In this document: positions 33,322 to 41,651 of the stretch, piece by piece
How the letters are laid out: the number at the start of each line of letters is the position of its first letter
Numbering within the stretch: the first letter of the stretch is position 1
Assembly (NCBI RefSeq): GCF_045291545.1
Contig: NZ_CP149514.1
Span: 1,240,001 to 1,304,000 of the forward strand
Source of the DNA: Gallaecimonas sp045291545
GTDB taxonomy: Bacteria > Pseudomonadota > Gammaproteobacteria > Enterobacterales > Gallaecimonadaceae
Length of the DNA: 64,000 nucleotides
Direction of reading: 5' to 3'
Notes under the pieces: generated by a model
The model's database searches: none
Told to the model about the DNA's origin: nothing
Seen by the model: the letters and a program-made list of their open reading frames with translations, nothing else
Program-made: the position numbers and the translations under genes

Positions 33322-36177
33322 TTACAGCTTAGCCATAGGGCTGGATGCCCGAGATACCGGGTTTGCCAAACCACCAGCGCGACCACTGTGAGTTACCGTA
33401 GCACGCTCAAAGGGCTGCGGATCACGGGTAACCGGCGGCAGTTCCAGTTCGGCCGGGCGAGTCATGGCAGCACTGGCGTGGCCTTTGACCGCTTTGCTGG
33501 CTTTCGCCTTAGCTGGGCGGCTCTGTTTGGCCTTGCTGATAACCGCTTGCTCACTCGGTTGAGCCGGTGTCGCCGGTTGTGGTGCTGTGTCTTCAGTAAC
33601 CTCAGTAGTCACAGTCGTTTCAGCAGGCGTTGGGGCCGCTGCTTCGCTAGCTTCGGCTGCGGGCGCCTGCGCTTCGTTACTGGACGGCGCCGCGACGGTC
33701 GCTTTGGCTTCTTGTTGCGGTGCTTCTACTTCAGCGGTTTGTTGCTCTGGTGCGACAGCAAAGTCCTGGCTTTCGCTGGCAGATTGTTGCTGCGGATCAC
33801 GCTGGCGGCGGTGGCCACGCAGGTGGCGAGGACCGCGGCGGCGCTGGCGCTGGTCATTTTGCTGCTCGTTTTGAGCGTTGTCGCTGCTGGCGACGGTTGC
33901 CGTGTTATTGGCATCCTCGGCAGGTGCATCGGTACTCTGAACGGCTGTGCTCGCCGGAGTAGGCTTGACCTCTGCTTTTGGAGCGGCTACCGGCGCATTA
34001 TCGACGCTGTCAGGCGTTGTTTCAGTTACCGTGTTGATGGCCTCGACGTTACTGTCTTTGACTCGCACTGACTGTTTCAACTTGCGGCGCTCACGACGCT
34101 CTGCTGGCACATCGTCCTGCTGACGCTCTTCGTGTTTCTGCGCTTGCGGTTTTTCCGCTTTCACCTGACGGTTATCGCGCTGCTCTTCTTTGGCTTTACG
34201 GTTATCGTCGCGGCGATCTTTGTTGCGGTTATCCTTGCTGCGATTGTCGTCATTCTGACGATTGTCGCGGCGATTATCCTTGTCGCGATTTTGCTTGTTA
34301 TCGGCGTTATTGTCATTACGACTACGACGTGGTTTGCGGCGATTGTCATCACCGCTCTTGCTGTCGTTATCATGACGGTTGCGCTGTTGGCGACGGGCAT
34401 CAGAGCCCTTACGGTTATTCTGCTGCCGTTTGTTCTGGCTATTGCCACTTGACGACGTTTTTTCGCTGTCTTTATCGTCACTGCTTAGCAGCGAACCCAG
34501 GGCCTTAAAGAAACGGCTCACCAAGCCCGGCTGTGAGGCAGGCGCAGTAACGGCTTTGGCGGCAGTAGGAGCTGGTGCGGCGGGGGCTTTCATACCCTTA
34601 AGGGCAGGTTCGTCGCGCTTATGCTTACTGGCTACTGGCGGTGTGTAAACCGGCTGCTTATCGCCGCCTTTGTTGGCTTGTTCATAGTAGGAGTCATCGA
34701 TGCTGTCATCTTCGCGGTGGCGGACAACATCAAAATGGGGAGTTTCCATACCCGGATTGGGAACAATAAACACCCGCACATCGTGACGTTGCTCGATAAA
34801 GCGGATGGCGCCACGCTTTTCGTTGAGCAGGTAGGCAGCAACACCTACCGGCACCTGAGCTTCGACCTGAGCGGTGTTGTCTTTGAGAGACTCTTCTTCA
34901 ATCAAGCGCAGGATGGACAGTGCCAGCGATTCGGTAGAGCGTACATAGCCGGTGCCGGTACAACGCGGGCAGATATGATTGGAGGCATCACCCAATGACG
35001 GGCGCAGGCGCTGCCGGGACATTTCCATCAAGCCGAAACGGCTGATACGGCCCAGCTGAACCCGGGCGCGGTCAGCGCGCACAGCATCAGAAAGTCGGTT
35101 TTCCACTTCCCGCTGGTGGCGGGCTGGGGTCATGTCGATAAAGTCGATAACCACCAGACCACCGAGGTCACGCAGGCGCAACTGCCGGGCAATTTCGTCG
35201 GCGGCTTCAAGGTTGGTGTTGAGGGCAGTCTCTTCGATATCGCCGCCTTTAGTGGCGCGAGCGGAGTTGATATCGATAGCAGTCAGCGCTTCGGTGGCGT
35301 CAATGACAATAGAGCCACCGGACGGCAACCGCACTTCCCGCTGGAAGGCTGATTCGATTTGCGATTCAATCTGGTAGTAGTTGAACAGCGGGATCTCGCC
35401 TTTGTACTGCTTGACCCGGCTGAGGAAGTCCGGACGCATGGTTTCGATGTGGTTTTTGACTTCCTCGAAAACCCGGCTGTGGTCAATAACAATTTCTCCA
35501 ACATCACGGCGCAGGTAATCACGGATGGCGCGAACGATGACGTTGGATTCCTGATGGATAAGGAAAGGGGCAGAGCGGTTATCAGCTGCCTGTTGAATGG
35601 CTTGCCAGTGATGCAGCAGCACATCCAGGTCCCACTTCAGCTCTTCAGCCGATTTCCCAACGCCGGCGGTGCGGACAATCAGCCCCATACCGTCAGGTAC
35701 TTGCAGTGTTGACAGGGCTTCTTTGAGCTGAGTGCGCTCGTCACCTTCGATACGGCGGGAAATACCACCAGCGCGAGGGTTGTTCGGCATCAACACCAGA
35801 TAGGAGCCCGCCAGGCTCAGGAAGGTGGTCAGGGCCGCGCCCTTGTTACCGCGCTCTTCTTTATCTATTTGAACAATGACTTCCTGGCCTTCTTTAACCA
35901 CATCCTTGATGTTGGGGCGGCCGGATGTTTTGACGCCTTCAGCAAAGTAGCTGCGGGCAATTTCTTTCATTGGCAAAAAGCCGTGGCGCTCAGCGCCGTA
36001 ATCAACAAAAGCGGCTTCAAGGCTGGGTTCGACGCGGGTAATTTTACCTTTGTAGATGTTGGCTTTTTTTTGTTCGTGGCCGGGGTGTTCGATGTCCAGA
36101 TCATATAGTTTCTGGCCGTCCACCAATGCCACCCGCAACTCTTCAGCCTGGGTTGCGTTGATCAGCATTCTCTTCAT
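33322..36177 (-). CDS. rne: Ribonuclease E
   Basis: The 951-residue RNase E (E. coli 1061) is the main endonuclease of mRNA decay and tRNA/rRNA processing. The N-terminal half is well conserved: MKRMLINATQAEELRVALVD, S1 domain, catalytic-site segments DATEALTAIDINSARATKG and GGLVVIDFIDM, and the zinc-link CPRC. From about residue 510 the protein becomes a low-complexity, Arg/Asp/Asn-rich scaffold (for example DNRRDNRQNDDNRSKDNRN), then Glu/Ala/Pro-rich, as expected for degradosome and RNA binding. A long 5' leader with hairpins precedes it. It is divergent from rluC, as in E. coli. Confidence 0.96.
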   Translation of the reverse strand: MKRMLINATQAEELRVALVDGQKLYDLDIEHPGHEQKKANIYKGKITRVEPSLEAAFVDYGAERHGFLPMKEIARSYFAEGVKTSGRPNIKDVVKEGQEVIVQIDKEERGNKGAALTTFLSLAGSYLVLMPNNPRAGGISRRIEGDERTQLKEALSTLQVPDGMGLIVRTAGVGKSAEELKWDLDVLLHHWQAIQQAADNRSAPFLIHQESNVIVRAIRDYLRRDVGEIVIDHSRVFEEVKNHIETMRPDFLSRVKQYKGEIPLFNYYQIESQIESAFQREVRLPSGGSIVIDATEALTAIDINSARATKGGDIEETALNTNLEAADEIARQLRLRDLGGLVVIDFIDMTPARHQREVENRLSDAVRADRARVQLGRISRFGLMEMSRQRLRPSLGDASNHICPRCTGTGYVRSTESLALSILRLIEEESLKDNTAQVEAQVPVGVAAYLLNEKRGAIRFIEQRHDVRVFIVPNPGMETPHFDVVRHREDDSIDDSYYEQANKGGDKQPVYTPPVASKHKRDEPALKGMKAPAAPAPTAAKAVTAPASQPGLVSRFFKALGSLLSSDDKDSEKTSSSGNSQNKRQQNNRKGSDARRQQRNRHDNDSKSGDDNRRKPRRSRNDNNADNKQNRDKDNRRDNRQNDDNRSKDNRNKDRRDDNRKAKEEQRDNRQVKAEKPQAQKHEERQQDDVPAERRERRKLKQSVRVKDSNVEAINTVTETTPDSVDNAPVAAPKAEVKPTPASTAVQSTDAPAEDANNTATVASSDNAQNEQQNDQRQRRRGPRHLRGHRRQRDPQQQSASESQDFAVAPEQQTAEVEAPQQEAKATVAAPSSNEAQAPAAEASEAAAPTPAETTVTTEVTEDTAPQPATPAQPSEQAVISKAKQSRPAKAKASKAVKGHASAAMTRPAELELPPVTRDPQPFERATVTHSGRAGGLANPVSRASSPMAKL

Positions 36178-36596
36178 AAATGACTCATTACTCTAGTAAT
36201 GGTCACAGCGTTCGCACTAACTGAGTGCGCATCCTCTGGGCCTGGCCCCGTGCAGAGTCGTTGCAGCCTCACGGCTGGGTGGTAATGGGGGGCGCTGTCG
36301 GCGTTTCCACTTGTTTTTTCGTTTGAACGGTGTCTGGCAGAAATGACCGGCATCTGGCCGGTAAGACGTGTTTCTGCCAAAAAGGCATCCAGTCGTATTC
36401 AAGTCCAGTGACGCGCAACATTTGGCGCGAAGCTGTGCCTTTTTAATCAACAGGTGGCCGGTAATTGACCCGCCACCATTACGTAATTTGGTACAGTCTG
36501 ACCGCAATCGGTTTCAGACTGATGCATTATTCCATTATTCGCAGAATATCGGCAAGCATACTTCGCGGAAAAACCCTGTGCTAGAATGCGCGCCCT
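36178..36596. other. rne-rluC intergenic region with the rne 5' leader
   Basis: This 419-base gap has no convincing gene. Near the rne start are two hairpins on the minus-strand leader: CATTAC (36186-36191)/GTAATG (36196-36201), just upstream of the ATG, and CGCACT (36213-36218)/AGTGCG (36224-36229). A 9-bp inverted repeat AAAAAGGCA (36379-36387)/TGCCTTTTT (36436-36444) encloses another small GCGC hairpin. In E. coli the long rne leader mediates autoregulation by RNase E; the same is inferred here. The right end carries the rluC promoter. Confidence 0.6.
36579..36587 (+). promoter_or_regulatory. rluC extended -10 promoter
   Basis: TGC directly before TAGAAT (36582-36587) makes an extended -10, followed by the discriminator GCGCGCC. 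The predicted transcript start (about 36594) is only about 3 bases before the rluC ATG. Confidence 0.55.
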
Positions 36597-37553
36597 ATGA
36601 AAACAGCCAATTCCACTTCCACCTCGACGGTGCAGTACCTGGACGTTGACCCGGATGTTGCCGGCCAACGTATTGACAACTTTTTGCGTGCCCGCCTCAA
36701 AGGGGTACCCAAAAGTTTGATTTACCGTGTGCTGCGTAAAGGCGAGGTGCGTGTTAATAAAAAACGCATCAAGCCGGACTATAAACTCTGCGCCGGTGAT
36801 CAGGTGCGTATTCCGCCGCTGCGCATTGCCGAAGAAAAAGCATTGCCCAATACCAACCTCAGTCAGGTGGCGATGTTGGAACAATGCATACTGTTTGAAG
36901 ATGATTGCCTGATGGTGGTGAATAAGCCGGCAGGCCTGGCTGTTCACGGTGGTTCGGGCCTGTCTTTCGGGCTGATTGAAGGGCTGCGGGCATTACGCCC
37001 CGATGGCCACTTCCTGGAGCTGGTACATCGTCTCGATCGCGATACTTCAGGCTGCATTCTGATAGCAAAAAAGCGTTCGGCGCTGCGGGGGCTTCATGCG
37101 GCCCTGCGCGATAAAACCATGCAGAAGGATTACTTGTGTCTGGTGCGCGGGAACTGGCCTAGTACCAAAAAGGTGGTACGGGCGCCATTATTGAAAAACA
37201 CCCTGCAATCCGGTGAGCGTATGGTCCGGGTGGATGCCGAAGGCAAAGCCTCGGAAACCCGCTTTAAAGTGGAGCAGCGTTTCGGGGAGCGGGCAACCTT
37301 ACTGCGCGCGTCGCCAATTACCGGCCGCACTCACCAGATCCGGGTGCATACCTTGCATGCTGGCCATCCCATTGCGGGCGATCCTAAATACGGTGACCGT
37401 GACTTTGACGCCCGCCTTACTGGCTTGAACCGGCTAATGCTGCATGCCTGGCATTTGGCTTTTACTCACCCAAACAATGGTGAAGCGGTGTCAGTTACCG
37501 CGAAACCCGATGGTGATTTTGCACAGTTACTTCGCCAACTGGAAGCCGGGTAA
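36597..37553 (+). CDS. rluC: 23S rRNA pseudouridine synthase RluC
   Basis: RluC makes pseudouridines 955, 2504 and 2580 in 23S rRNA. The 318-residue protein (E. coli 319) has an N-terminal S4 domain (IDNFLRARLKGVPKSLIYRV, KGEVRVNKKRIKP) and the RluA catalytic motif HRLDRDTSG with the catalytic Asp. GRTHQIRVH and a C-terminal LNRLMLHAW follow. There is no Shine-Dalgarno; the promoter lies almost directly before the ATG, so the mRNA may be nearly leaderless. It overlaps the HAD gene by one base. Confidence 0.96.
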   Translation: MKTANSTSTSTVQYLDVDPDVAGQRIDNFLRARLKGVPKSLIYRVLRKGEVRVNKKRIKPDYKLCAGDQVRIPPLRIAEEKALPNTNLSQVAMLEQCILFEDDCLMVVNKPAGLAVHGGSGLSFGLIEGLRALRPDGHFLELVHRLDRDTSGCILIAKKRSALRGLHAALRDKTMQKDYLCLVRGNWPSTKKVVRAPLLKNTLQSGERMVRVDAEGKASETRFKVEQRFGERATLLRASPITGRTHQIRVHTLHAGHPIAGDPKYGDRDFDARLTGLNRLMLHAWHLAFTHPNNGEAVSVTAKPDGDFAQLLRQLEAG

Positions 37554-38197
37554 TGAAAACCGAGCTGGTGATTTTTGACTGGGACGGCACCCTGATGGAC
37601 TCGGTCGGGCGCATTATTTCCAGCATGCAGGCCTGTGCCCGGGCGTTGGCACTACCGGTGCCGGGTGAGCAGGCGGTGCGCGACATCATTGGCTTGAGTT
37701 TGCTGCCAGCTCTGGAACAGCTCTTCCCGGGTCTGGATGAGCATGGCCAGCAACAATTACTGGCACAGTACCGTGATCAGTATATTGAGCTGGATACAAC
37801 ACCAACTCCCCTTTTTGAGGGCGTTGAGCCAATGCTGGCAGCGCTGCGCCAGCGGGGCACCTTACTGGCGGTGGCTACCGGCAAAGCCCGGGCGGGCCTG
37901 GAGCGGGCTTTTGAGCATACCGGCCTGGGCGATTATTTCATTACCAGCCGCACAGCCGATGATGCCCACTCCAAACCACACCCGCAGATGCTCGAGCAAA
38001 TTCTGTATGAAACCGGTGTTGATGCCAAAGGCGCAGTGATGTTCGGAGATTCCGCGCTGGATATGGCCATGGCCCGCGCTGCCGGCATTCGCGCCATTGG
38101 TATCGACCTTGGTGTCCATGATGCTTCACGGCTGCAAGCAGCCGGTGCCGAACAGGTGTTGAGCCACTGGCATCACTGGCCGCAAGTGCTGACCTAA
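37553..38197 (+). CDS. HAD-superfamily phosphatase (phosphoglycolate-phosphatase-like)
   Basis: A 214-residue HAD subfamily IA hydrolase. Motif I DWDGTLMDS (nucleophile and acid Asp), motif II TGKARAG region, motif III KPHPQMLEQIL and motif IV FGDSALDMAMARAAGIRAIG are complete, with a helical cap between. It overlaps rluC by one base (TAATG) and probably shares its promoter. The gene after rluC is also a HAD hydrolase in other gammaproteobacteria. The substrate is unknown. Confidence 0.88.
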   Translation: MKTELVIFDWDGTLMDSVGRIISSMQACARALALPVPGEQAVRDIIGLSLLPALEQLFPGLDEHGQQQLLAQYRDQYIELDTTPTPLFEGVEPMLAALRQRGTLLAVATGKARAGLERAFEHTGLGDYFITSRTADDAHSKPHPQMLEQILYETGVDAKGAVMFGDSALDMAMARAAGIRAIGIDLGVHDASRLQAAGAEQVLSHWHHWPQVLT

Positions 38198-38775
38198 GCC
38201 AGCGGATCCATACCGGCTTTGAGTAACATGTCGGTCAGGGCTATCAGTGGTAACCCCACCAAGGTGTTAGGATCTCGCCCTTCCAGCCGCTCAAACAGGG
38301 TGATGCCCAAGCCTTCGCATTTAAAGGCACCGGCACAATGAAATGGCTGTTCCTTGTCAACGTAGCGGGCAATGCGGTCGCTGCTGAGCGTACGAAAATG
38401 CACATTAAAGGGCTCAACCAGTGACTGGTACTGGCCGCTCTCACTGTTGAGCAGTGCCAAAGAAGTATAAAACGTTACCTTTTGGCCGGATGCCCGTTGC
38501 AGTTGTGCGATAGCATTTTCTCTGTTCAATGGCTTGCCGGTGACGGCACCAGCCACCACACAGAGCTGGTCTGAGCCTATAACGAGCGCGGGCTGAGCTG
38601 TCATTCGTGCTACAGCCTGCGCTTTTTCAATGGCCAAACGCTCAACCAGGGCAACCACGTCTTCGCCGGGAAGCGGGCTTTCATCAATATCCGGGCTGAG
38701 GCTTGAAAAGGGCAGTGCCAGCTTGGCCAGCAATTGCTGGCGAAAAGGTGAACTGGAGCCAAGGATCAATTGCAT
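38194..38775 (-). CDS. yceF: Maf-family 7-methyl-GTP pyrophosphatase YceF
   Basis: A 193-residue Maf/HAM1-fold nucleotide pyrophosphatase (E. coli YceF 194 aa, active on m7GTP). Motifs: LILGSSSPFRQQLLAKL, the DESPLPGE segment, ALVIGSDQLCVV, GKPLNRENAIAQL and AGAFKCEGLGITLFERLEG. It may clear modified nucleotides. It converges with the HAD gene (4-base overlap) and is divergent from yceD, with 151 bases between. Confidence 0.93.
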   Translation of the reverse strand: MQLILGSSSPFRQQLLAKLALPFSSLSPDIDESPLPGEDVVALVERLAIEKAQAVARMTAQPALVIGSDQLCVVAGAVTGKPLNRENAIAQLQRASGQKVTFYTSLALLNSESGQYQSLVEPFNVHFRTLSSDRIARYVDKEQPFHCAGAFKCEGLGITLFERLEGRDPNTLVGLPLIALTDMLLKAGMDPLA

Positions 38776-38828
38776 AACGGTCTCAAAATGTTTTCGCTTA
38801 AGGCGCTATTTTCCCGTAAACTAGCGCG

Positions 38829-38890
38829 CTGTAACAGGGCGGTGACGCTACTGTTTTTCATCCAACCGCAATTTGTCGGTTGGCTTTTTT
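38829..38890 (+). ncRNA. Candidate small RNA between yceF and yceD
   Basis: A -10-like TAAACT (38817-38822) with a GCGCGC discriminator is followed, about 60 bases later, by a terminator: CCAACCG (38862-38868), loop CAATTTGT, CGGTTGG (38877-38883), a C and six T. No plus-strand gene lies upstream, so the terminator would end a short transcript. In E. coli the sRNA SraB lies in the same yceF-yceD gap, as far as I recall. No -35 is convincing. The T tract overlaps the yceD -35. Confidence 0.4.
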
Positions 38891-38917
38891 GACAGGGACT
38901 TAGGTCCCAAGTAAGAT
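38889..38917 (+). promoter_or_regulatory. Strong promoter of yceD-rpmF-plsX
   Basis: Perfect TTGACA (38889-38894), 17-base spacer, and TAAGAT (38912-38917), with discriminator GCGCGCC. The start of transcription (about 38924) is only about 3 bases before the yceD ATG. Confidence 0.8.
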
Positions 38918-38926
38918 GCGCGCCTT

Positions 38927-39448
38927 ATGCGAAAAGTTAAGCTGCCCTTAACTCTCGATCCGGTCAAAGCGGCACAACGTCATGATGATTATGACGGCGT
39001 GCTGGCGCTGGCCGAATTGACGCGTTTAACGGAATTGTCACTGACCCGGCAAGGCGAAGTGGACGTTAAGCTGCATTGTGATATTGACCCCCAGGGGCTG
39101 GTTGTTACCAAAGGTGACGCCGCCGTGGAGCTCGAGCTGGAGTGTCAGCGTTGCAATCGGCCGATGTCCATTCCTGTAAAGGTGAACTTTGCTTATACGC
39201 CGGTCTTTGCCAAGACCAATACAGAAGAGCTCCCGGAAGCTTATGAGCCTGTCGAACTCGATGAAAACGGTGAGATGGACTTACGTAAGCTGATTGAAGA
39301 TGAATTGATCCTGGCGCTGCCATTGGTCGCAATGCATGCTGAAGATCAGTGTGCAGTGTCTGCATCGGATATGAGCTACGGAAACATCGAACCTGCTGGT
39401 GAGCGTCCGAATCCTTTTGCTGTTCTTGAACAGCTGAAGAAGAAGTGA
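38927..39448 (+). CDS. yceD: YceD/DUF177 23S rRNA accumulation protein
   Basis: A 173-residue DUF177 protein (E. coli 173 aa) reported to be needed for proper 23S rRNA accumulation. Visible blocks: RKVKLPLTLDPVKAAQRHDD, LECQRCNRPMSIPV (CxxC-type segment), DLRKLIEDELILALPLVAMH and the C-terminal ERPNPFAVLEQLKKK. The ATG follows its own promoter almost directly, with no Shine-Dalgarno, so the mRNA is probably near-leaderless. It heads the rpmF-plsX-fab cluster. Confidence 0.95.
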   Translation: MRKVKLPLTLDPVKAAQRHDDYDGVLALAELTRLTELSLTRQGEVDVKLHCDIDPQGLVVTKGDAAVELELECQRCNRPMSIPVKVNFAYTPVFAKTNTEELPEAYEPVELDENGEMDLRKLIEDELILALPLVAMHAEDQCAVSASDMSYGNIEPAGERPNPFAVLEQLKKK

Positions 39449-39471
39449 TCACGATTTAAGGAGACTAGTCA

Positions 39472-39639
39472 ATGGCCGTTCAACAGAACCGCAAAACCCG
39501 CTCCAAGCGCGGCATGCGTCGTGCGCACGACGCACTGACTGCAGCGCCGCTGTCTGTGGACAAAACCTCTGGTGAAACCCACCGTCGTCACCACGTGACT
39601 GCGGACGGTTTTTACCGTGGCAAAAAGGTCATCGGTTAA
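39472..39639 (+). CDS. rpmF: 50S ribosomal protein L32
   Basis: A 55-residue L32 (E. coli 57). The conserved start MAVQQNRKTRSKRGMRRAHD is followed by the TTG-like HRRHHVTADGFYRGKKV block. The Shine-Dalgarno AAGGAG lies 9 bases upstream. The zinc-binding cysteines of some L32 types are absent, as in E. coli. It sits in the usual place between yceD and plsX. Confidence 0.97.
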   Translation: MAVQQNRKTRSKRGMRRAHDALTAAPLSVDKTSGETHRRHHVTADGFYRGKKVIG

Positions 39640-39654
39640 GCACCGGTAGCCGTT

Positions 39655-40677
39655 TTGCAAGCGTTTACCATTGCGGTAGATGCCATGGGCGGGGACCTAG
39701 GCCCCGCCGTTACAGTGCCCGCCATTGCGCGGGCACTGTCGCTTTACCCTAATCTGCACATTCTTGCTTTTGTCTGTGACGATGCCCAGCCGGATCTGGC
39801 GGCACTGGCGCTGGACAAACATCCCCGTTTCACCTTGAAAAGCTGCCCATCAGTTGTTGCCATGGATGACCGGCCGGCTGCCGCACTGCGAGCCAAACGT
39901 GATTCGACCATGGCCGCGGCTATTGCTGCGGTGGCTGATGGTTCCGCCGATGCCTGCGTCAGTAGTGGTAACACCGGGGCGCTGATGGCCTTGGCCCGAC
40001 ATTTTTTGAAAACCCTGCCAGGGATAGACCGGCCTGCCATTATTTCTTCTTTGCCGGCAGTCGATAACCGCCGGGTCTACATGCTTGACCTGGGCGCCAA
40101 TGTCGCCTGTGATTCGGAAACCCTGTATCAATTCGCGGTTATGGGCGCGGCTACTGCACAGGCCGTAGAAGGCATTGCCGAGCCGAAAGTGGCACTGCTA
40201 AATATCGGTGAAGAAGCCATTAAAGGTAATGATCAGGTACGCCATGCTGCGGAACTGATCACTGAAGCCAAAACCCTTAACTACATTGGTTACCTTGAAG
40301 GTGTTGATATCTTTACTGGCAAGGCTGATGTGATTGTTTGTGACGGTTTTGTCGGTAATGTCACGCTCAAAACCTGCGAAGGCATAGCCAACCTCTTTAT
40401 TGCGCAATTGCGTCAAAGCTTTGGAAAAAGCTTGTGGGGGCGGTTACTTAGCTCACTGGTGAAACCCTTCTTCAGGGACGTGCAGGACCGGGTGAACCCC
40501 GACCAGTACAATGGCGCCAGTCTGGTAGGATTGCGCGGTATCGTCGTGAAAAGTCACGGAAATGCGGGCACAGATGCTTTTGTGAACGCCATTGCACAAG
40601 CTTTACACAGTGCCGAACAGCGGCTGCCTGAGGGCATCGAAAATGCTATCGGCTCTGTTTTACTGGACAAGTACTGA
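39655..40677 (+). CDS. plsX: Phosphate acyltransferase PlsX
   Basis: PlsX makes acyl-phosphate from acyl-ACP for phosphatidic acid synthesis. The 340-residue protein (E. coli 356) opens with IAVDAMGGDLGPAVTVPAI and contains CVSSGNTGALMALAR, LDLGANVACDSETL, LLNIGEEAIKGNDQVR and CDGFVGNVTLKTCEG. The start is TTG at 39655 because DAMGGD, which must be included, begins at residue 9; no better codon exists. It lies 15 bases after rpmF and 9 before fabH. Confidence 0.95.
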   Translation: MQAFTIAVDAMGGDLGPAVTVPAIARALSLYPNLHILAFVCDDAQPDLAALALDKHPRFTLKSCPSVVAMDDRPAAALRAKRDSTMAAAIAAVADGSADACVSSGNTGALMALARHFLKTLPGIDRPAIISSLPAVDNRRVYMLDLGANVACDSETLYQFAVMGAATAQAVEGIAEPKVALLNIGEEAIKGNDQVRHAAELITEAKTLNYIGYLEGVDIFTGKADVIVCDGFVGNVTLKTCEGIANLFIAQLRQSFGKSLWGRLLSSLVKPFFRDVQDRVNPDQYNGASLVGLRGIVVKSHGNAGTDAFVNAIAQALHSAEQRLPEGIENAIGSVLLDKY

Positions 40678-40686
40678 GCTTAATTC

Positions 40687-41640
40687 ATGCACGCAAAAAT
40701 TCTTGGAACAGGCAGTTATGTGCCTGAACAGGTGCGTTCCAATGCGGATCTGGAAACACTGGTTGAAACCAACGACCAGTGGATTGTTGAACGTACCGGT
40801 ATTCGCGAGCGGCGTATCGCTGGTGAAAACGATACCGTTGTCACGCTGGCGACGCCGGCGGCGAAAGCAGCCCTGGCTGCCGCTGGTATTGCAGCTAGCG
40901 ACCTTGATCTGATCATTTTCGCCACCACGACCGCTTCAGACTCTTTCCCGTCAGCCGCCTGCTGGCTACAGGCCGAATTAGGTGTGCCGGGTATCGGCGC
41001 CTTTGATGTGGGCGCCGCCTGCGCTGGCTTCACTTACGGTTTGTCTATTGCCGACCAGTACATCCGTAGTGGTAGTGCCAAGCACGTACTGGTGGTTGGG
41101 GCCGATATTCTGACCCGCGTCTGTGAGCCCAAGGACCGTTCCACCATCATCCTCTTTGGTGATGGCGCCGGCGCAGTGGTACTGGGCGCTAGCGAAGAAA
41201 AAGGCCTGCTCGGCACCTGCATTCACGCCGACGGCAGTTACGGTGAGCTGCTGCGTGCCGAGCTGCCGTCGCGGGTAACGCCGGATATCGACCCCTGGCT
41301 GAAGATGAAAGGCAATGAAGTCTTCAAGGTGGCAGTAACCAAACTGGCTGATGTGGTCAGTGAAATTCTTGCTGCTAATGGCCTTGATAAGTCCGAACTG
41401 GACTGGCTGGTGCCGCATCAGGCCAACCATCGCATTATCAGTGCTACCGCCAAAAAACTGGGCATGGGCCTGGATCGGGTAGTACTGAATCTGGATAAAT
41501 TCGGCAACACCTCAGCGGCCTCTGTGCCCATTGCCCTGGATGAAGCGGTCCGTGATGGTCGCATTCAGCGGGGCCAGCTGTTGTTGCTGGAAGCCTTCGG
41601 TGCCGGCTTTGCCTGGGGCGCCGCTCTGGTTCGTTATTAA
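40687..41640 (+). CDS. fabH: 3-oxoacyl-ACP synthase III (KAS III)
   Basis: FabH starts fatty acid synthesis by condensing acetyl-CoA with malonyl-ACP. The protein is 317 residues, the same as in E. coli. The Cys-His-Asn triad is visible: Cys in DVGAACAGFTYGL, His in VPHQANHRI and Asn in KFGNTSAASVPIALDEA. The first helix TNDQWIVERTGIRERRI is typical. It is the first fab gene of fabH-fabD-fabG-acpP-fabF. Confidence 0.97.
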   Translation: MHAKILGTGSYVPEQVRSNADLETLVETNDQWIVERTGIRERRIAGENDTVVTLATPAAKAALAAAGIAASDLDLIIFATTTASDSFPSAACWLQAELGVPGIGAFDVGAACAGFTYGLSIADQYIRSGSAKHVLVVGADILTRVCEPKDRSTIILFGDGAGAVVLGASEEKGLLGTCIHADGSYGELLRAELPSRVTPDIDPWLKMKGNEVFKVAVTKLADVVSEILAANGLDKSELDWLVPHQANHRIISATAKKLGMGLDRVVLNLDKFGNTSAASVPIALDEAVRDGRIQRGQLLLLEAFGAGFAWGAALVRY

Positions 41641-41651
41641 TAGGTCACATC

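Noticed and set aside
33259..34071. A 270-codon frame antisense to the end of rne
   Set aside because: It mirrors the low-complexity Arg/Glu/Ala-rich scaffold of RNase E and shows matching repetitive composition.
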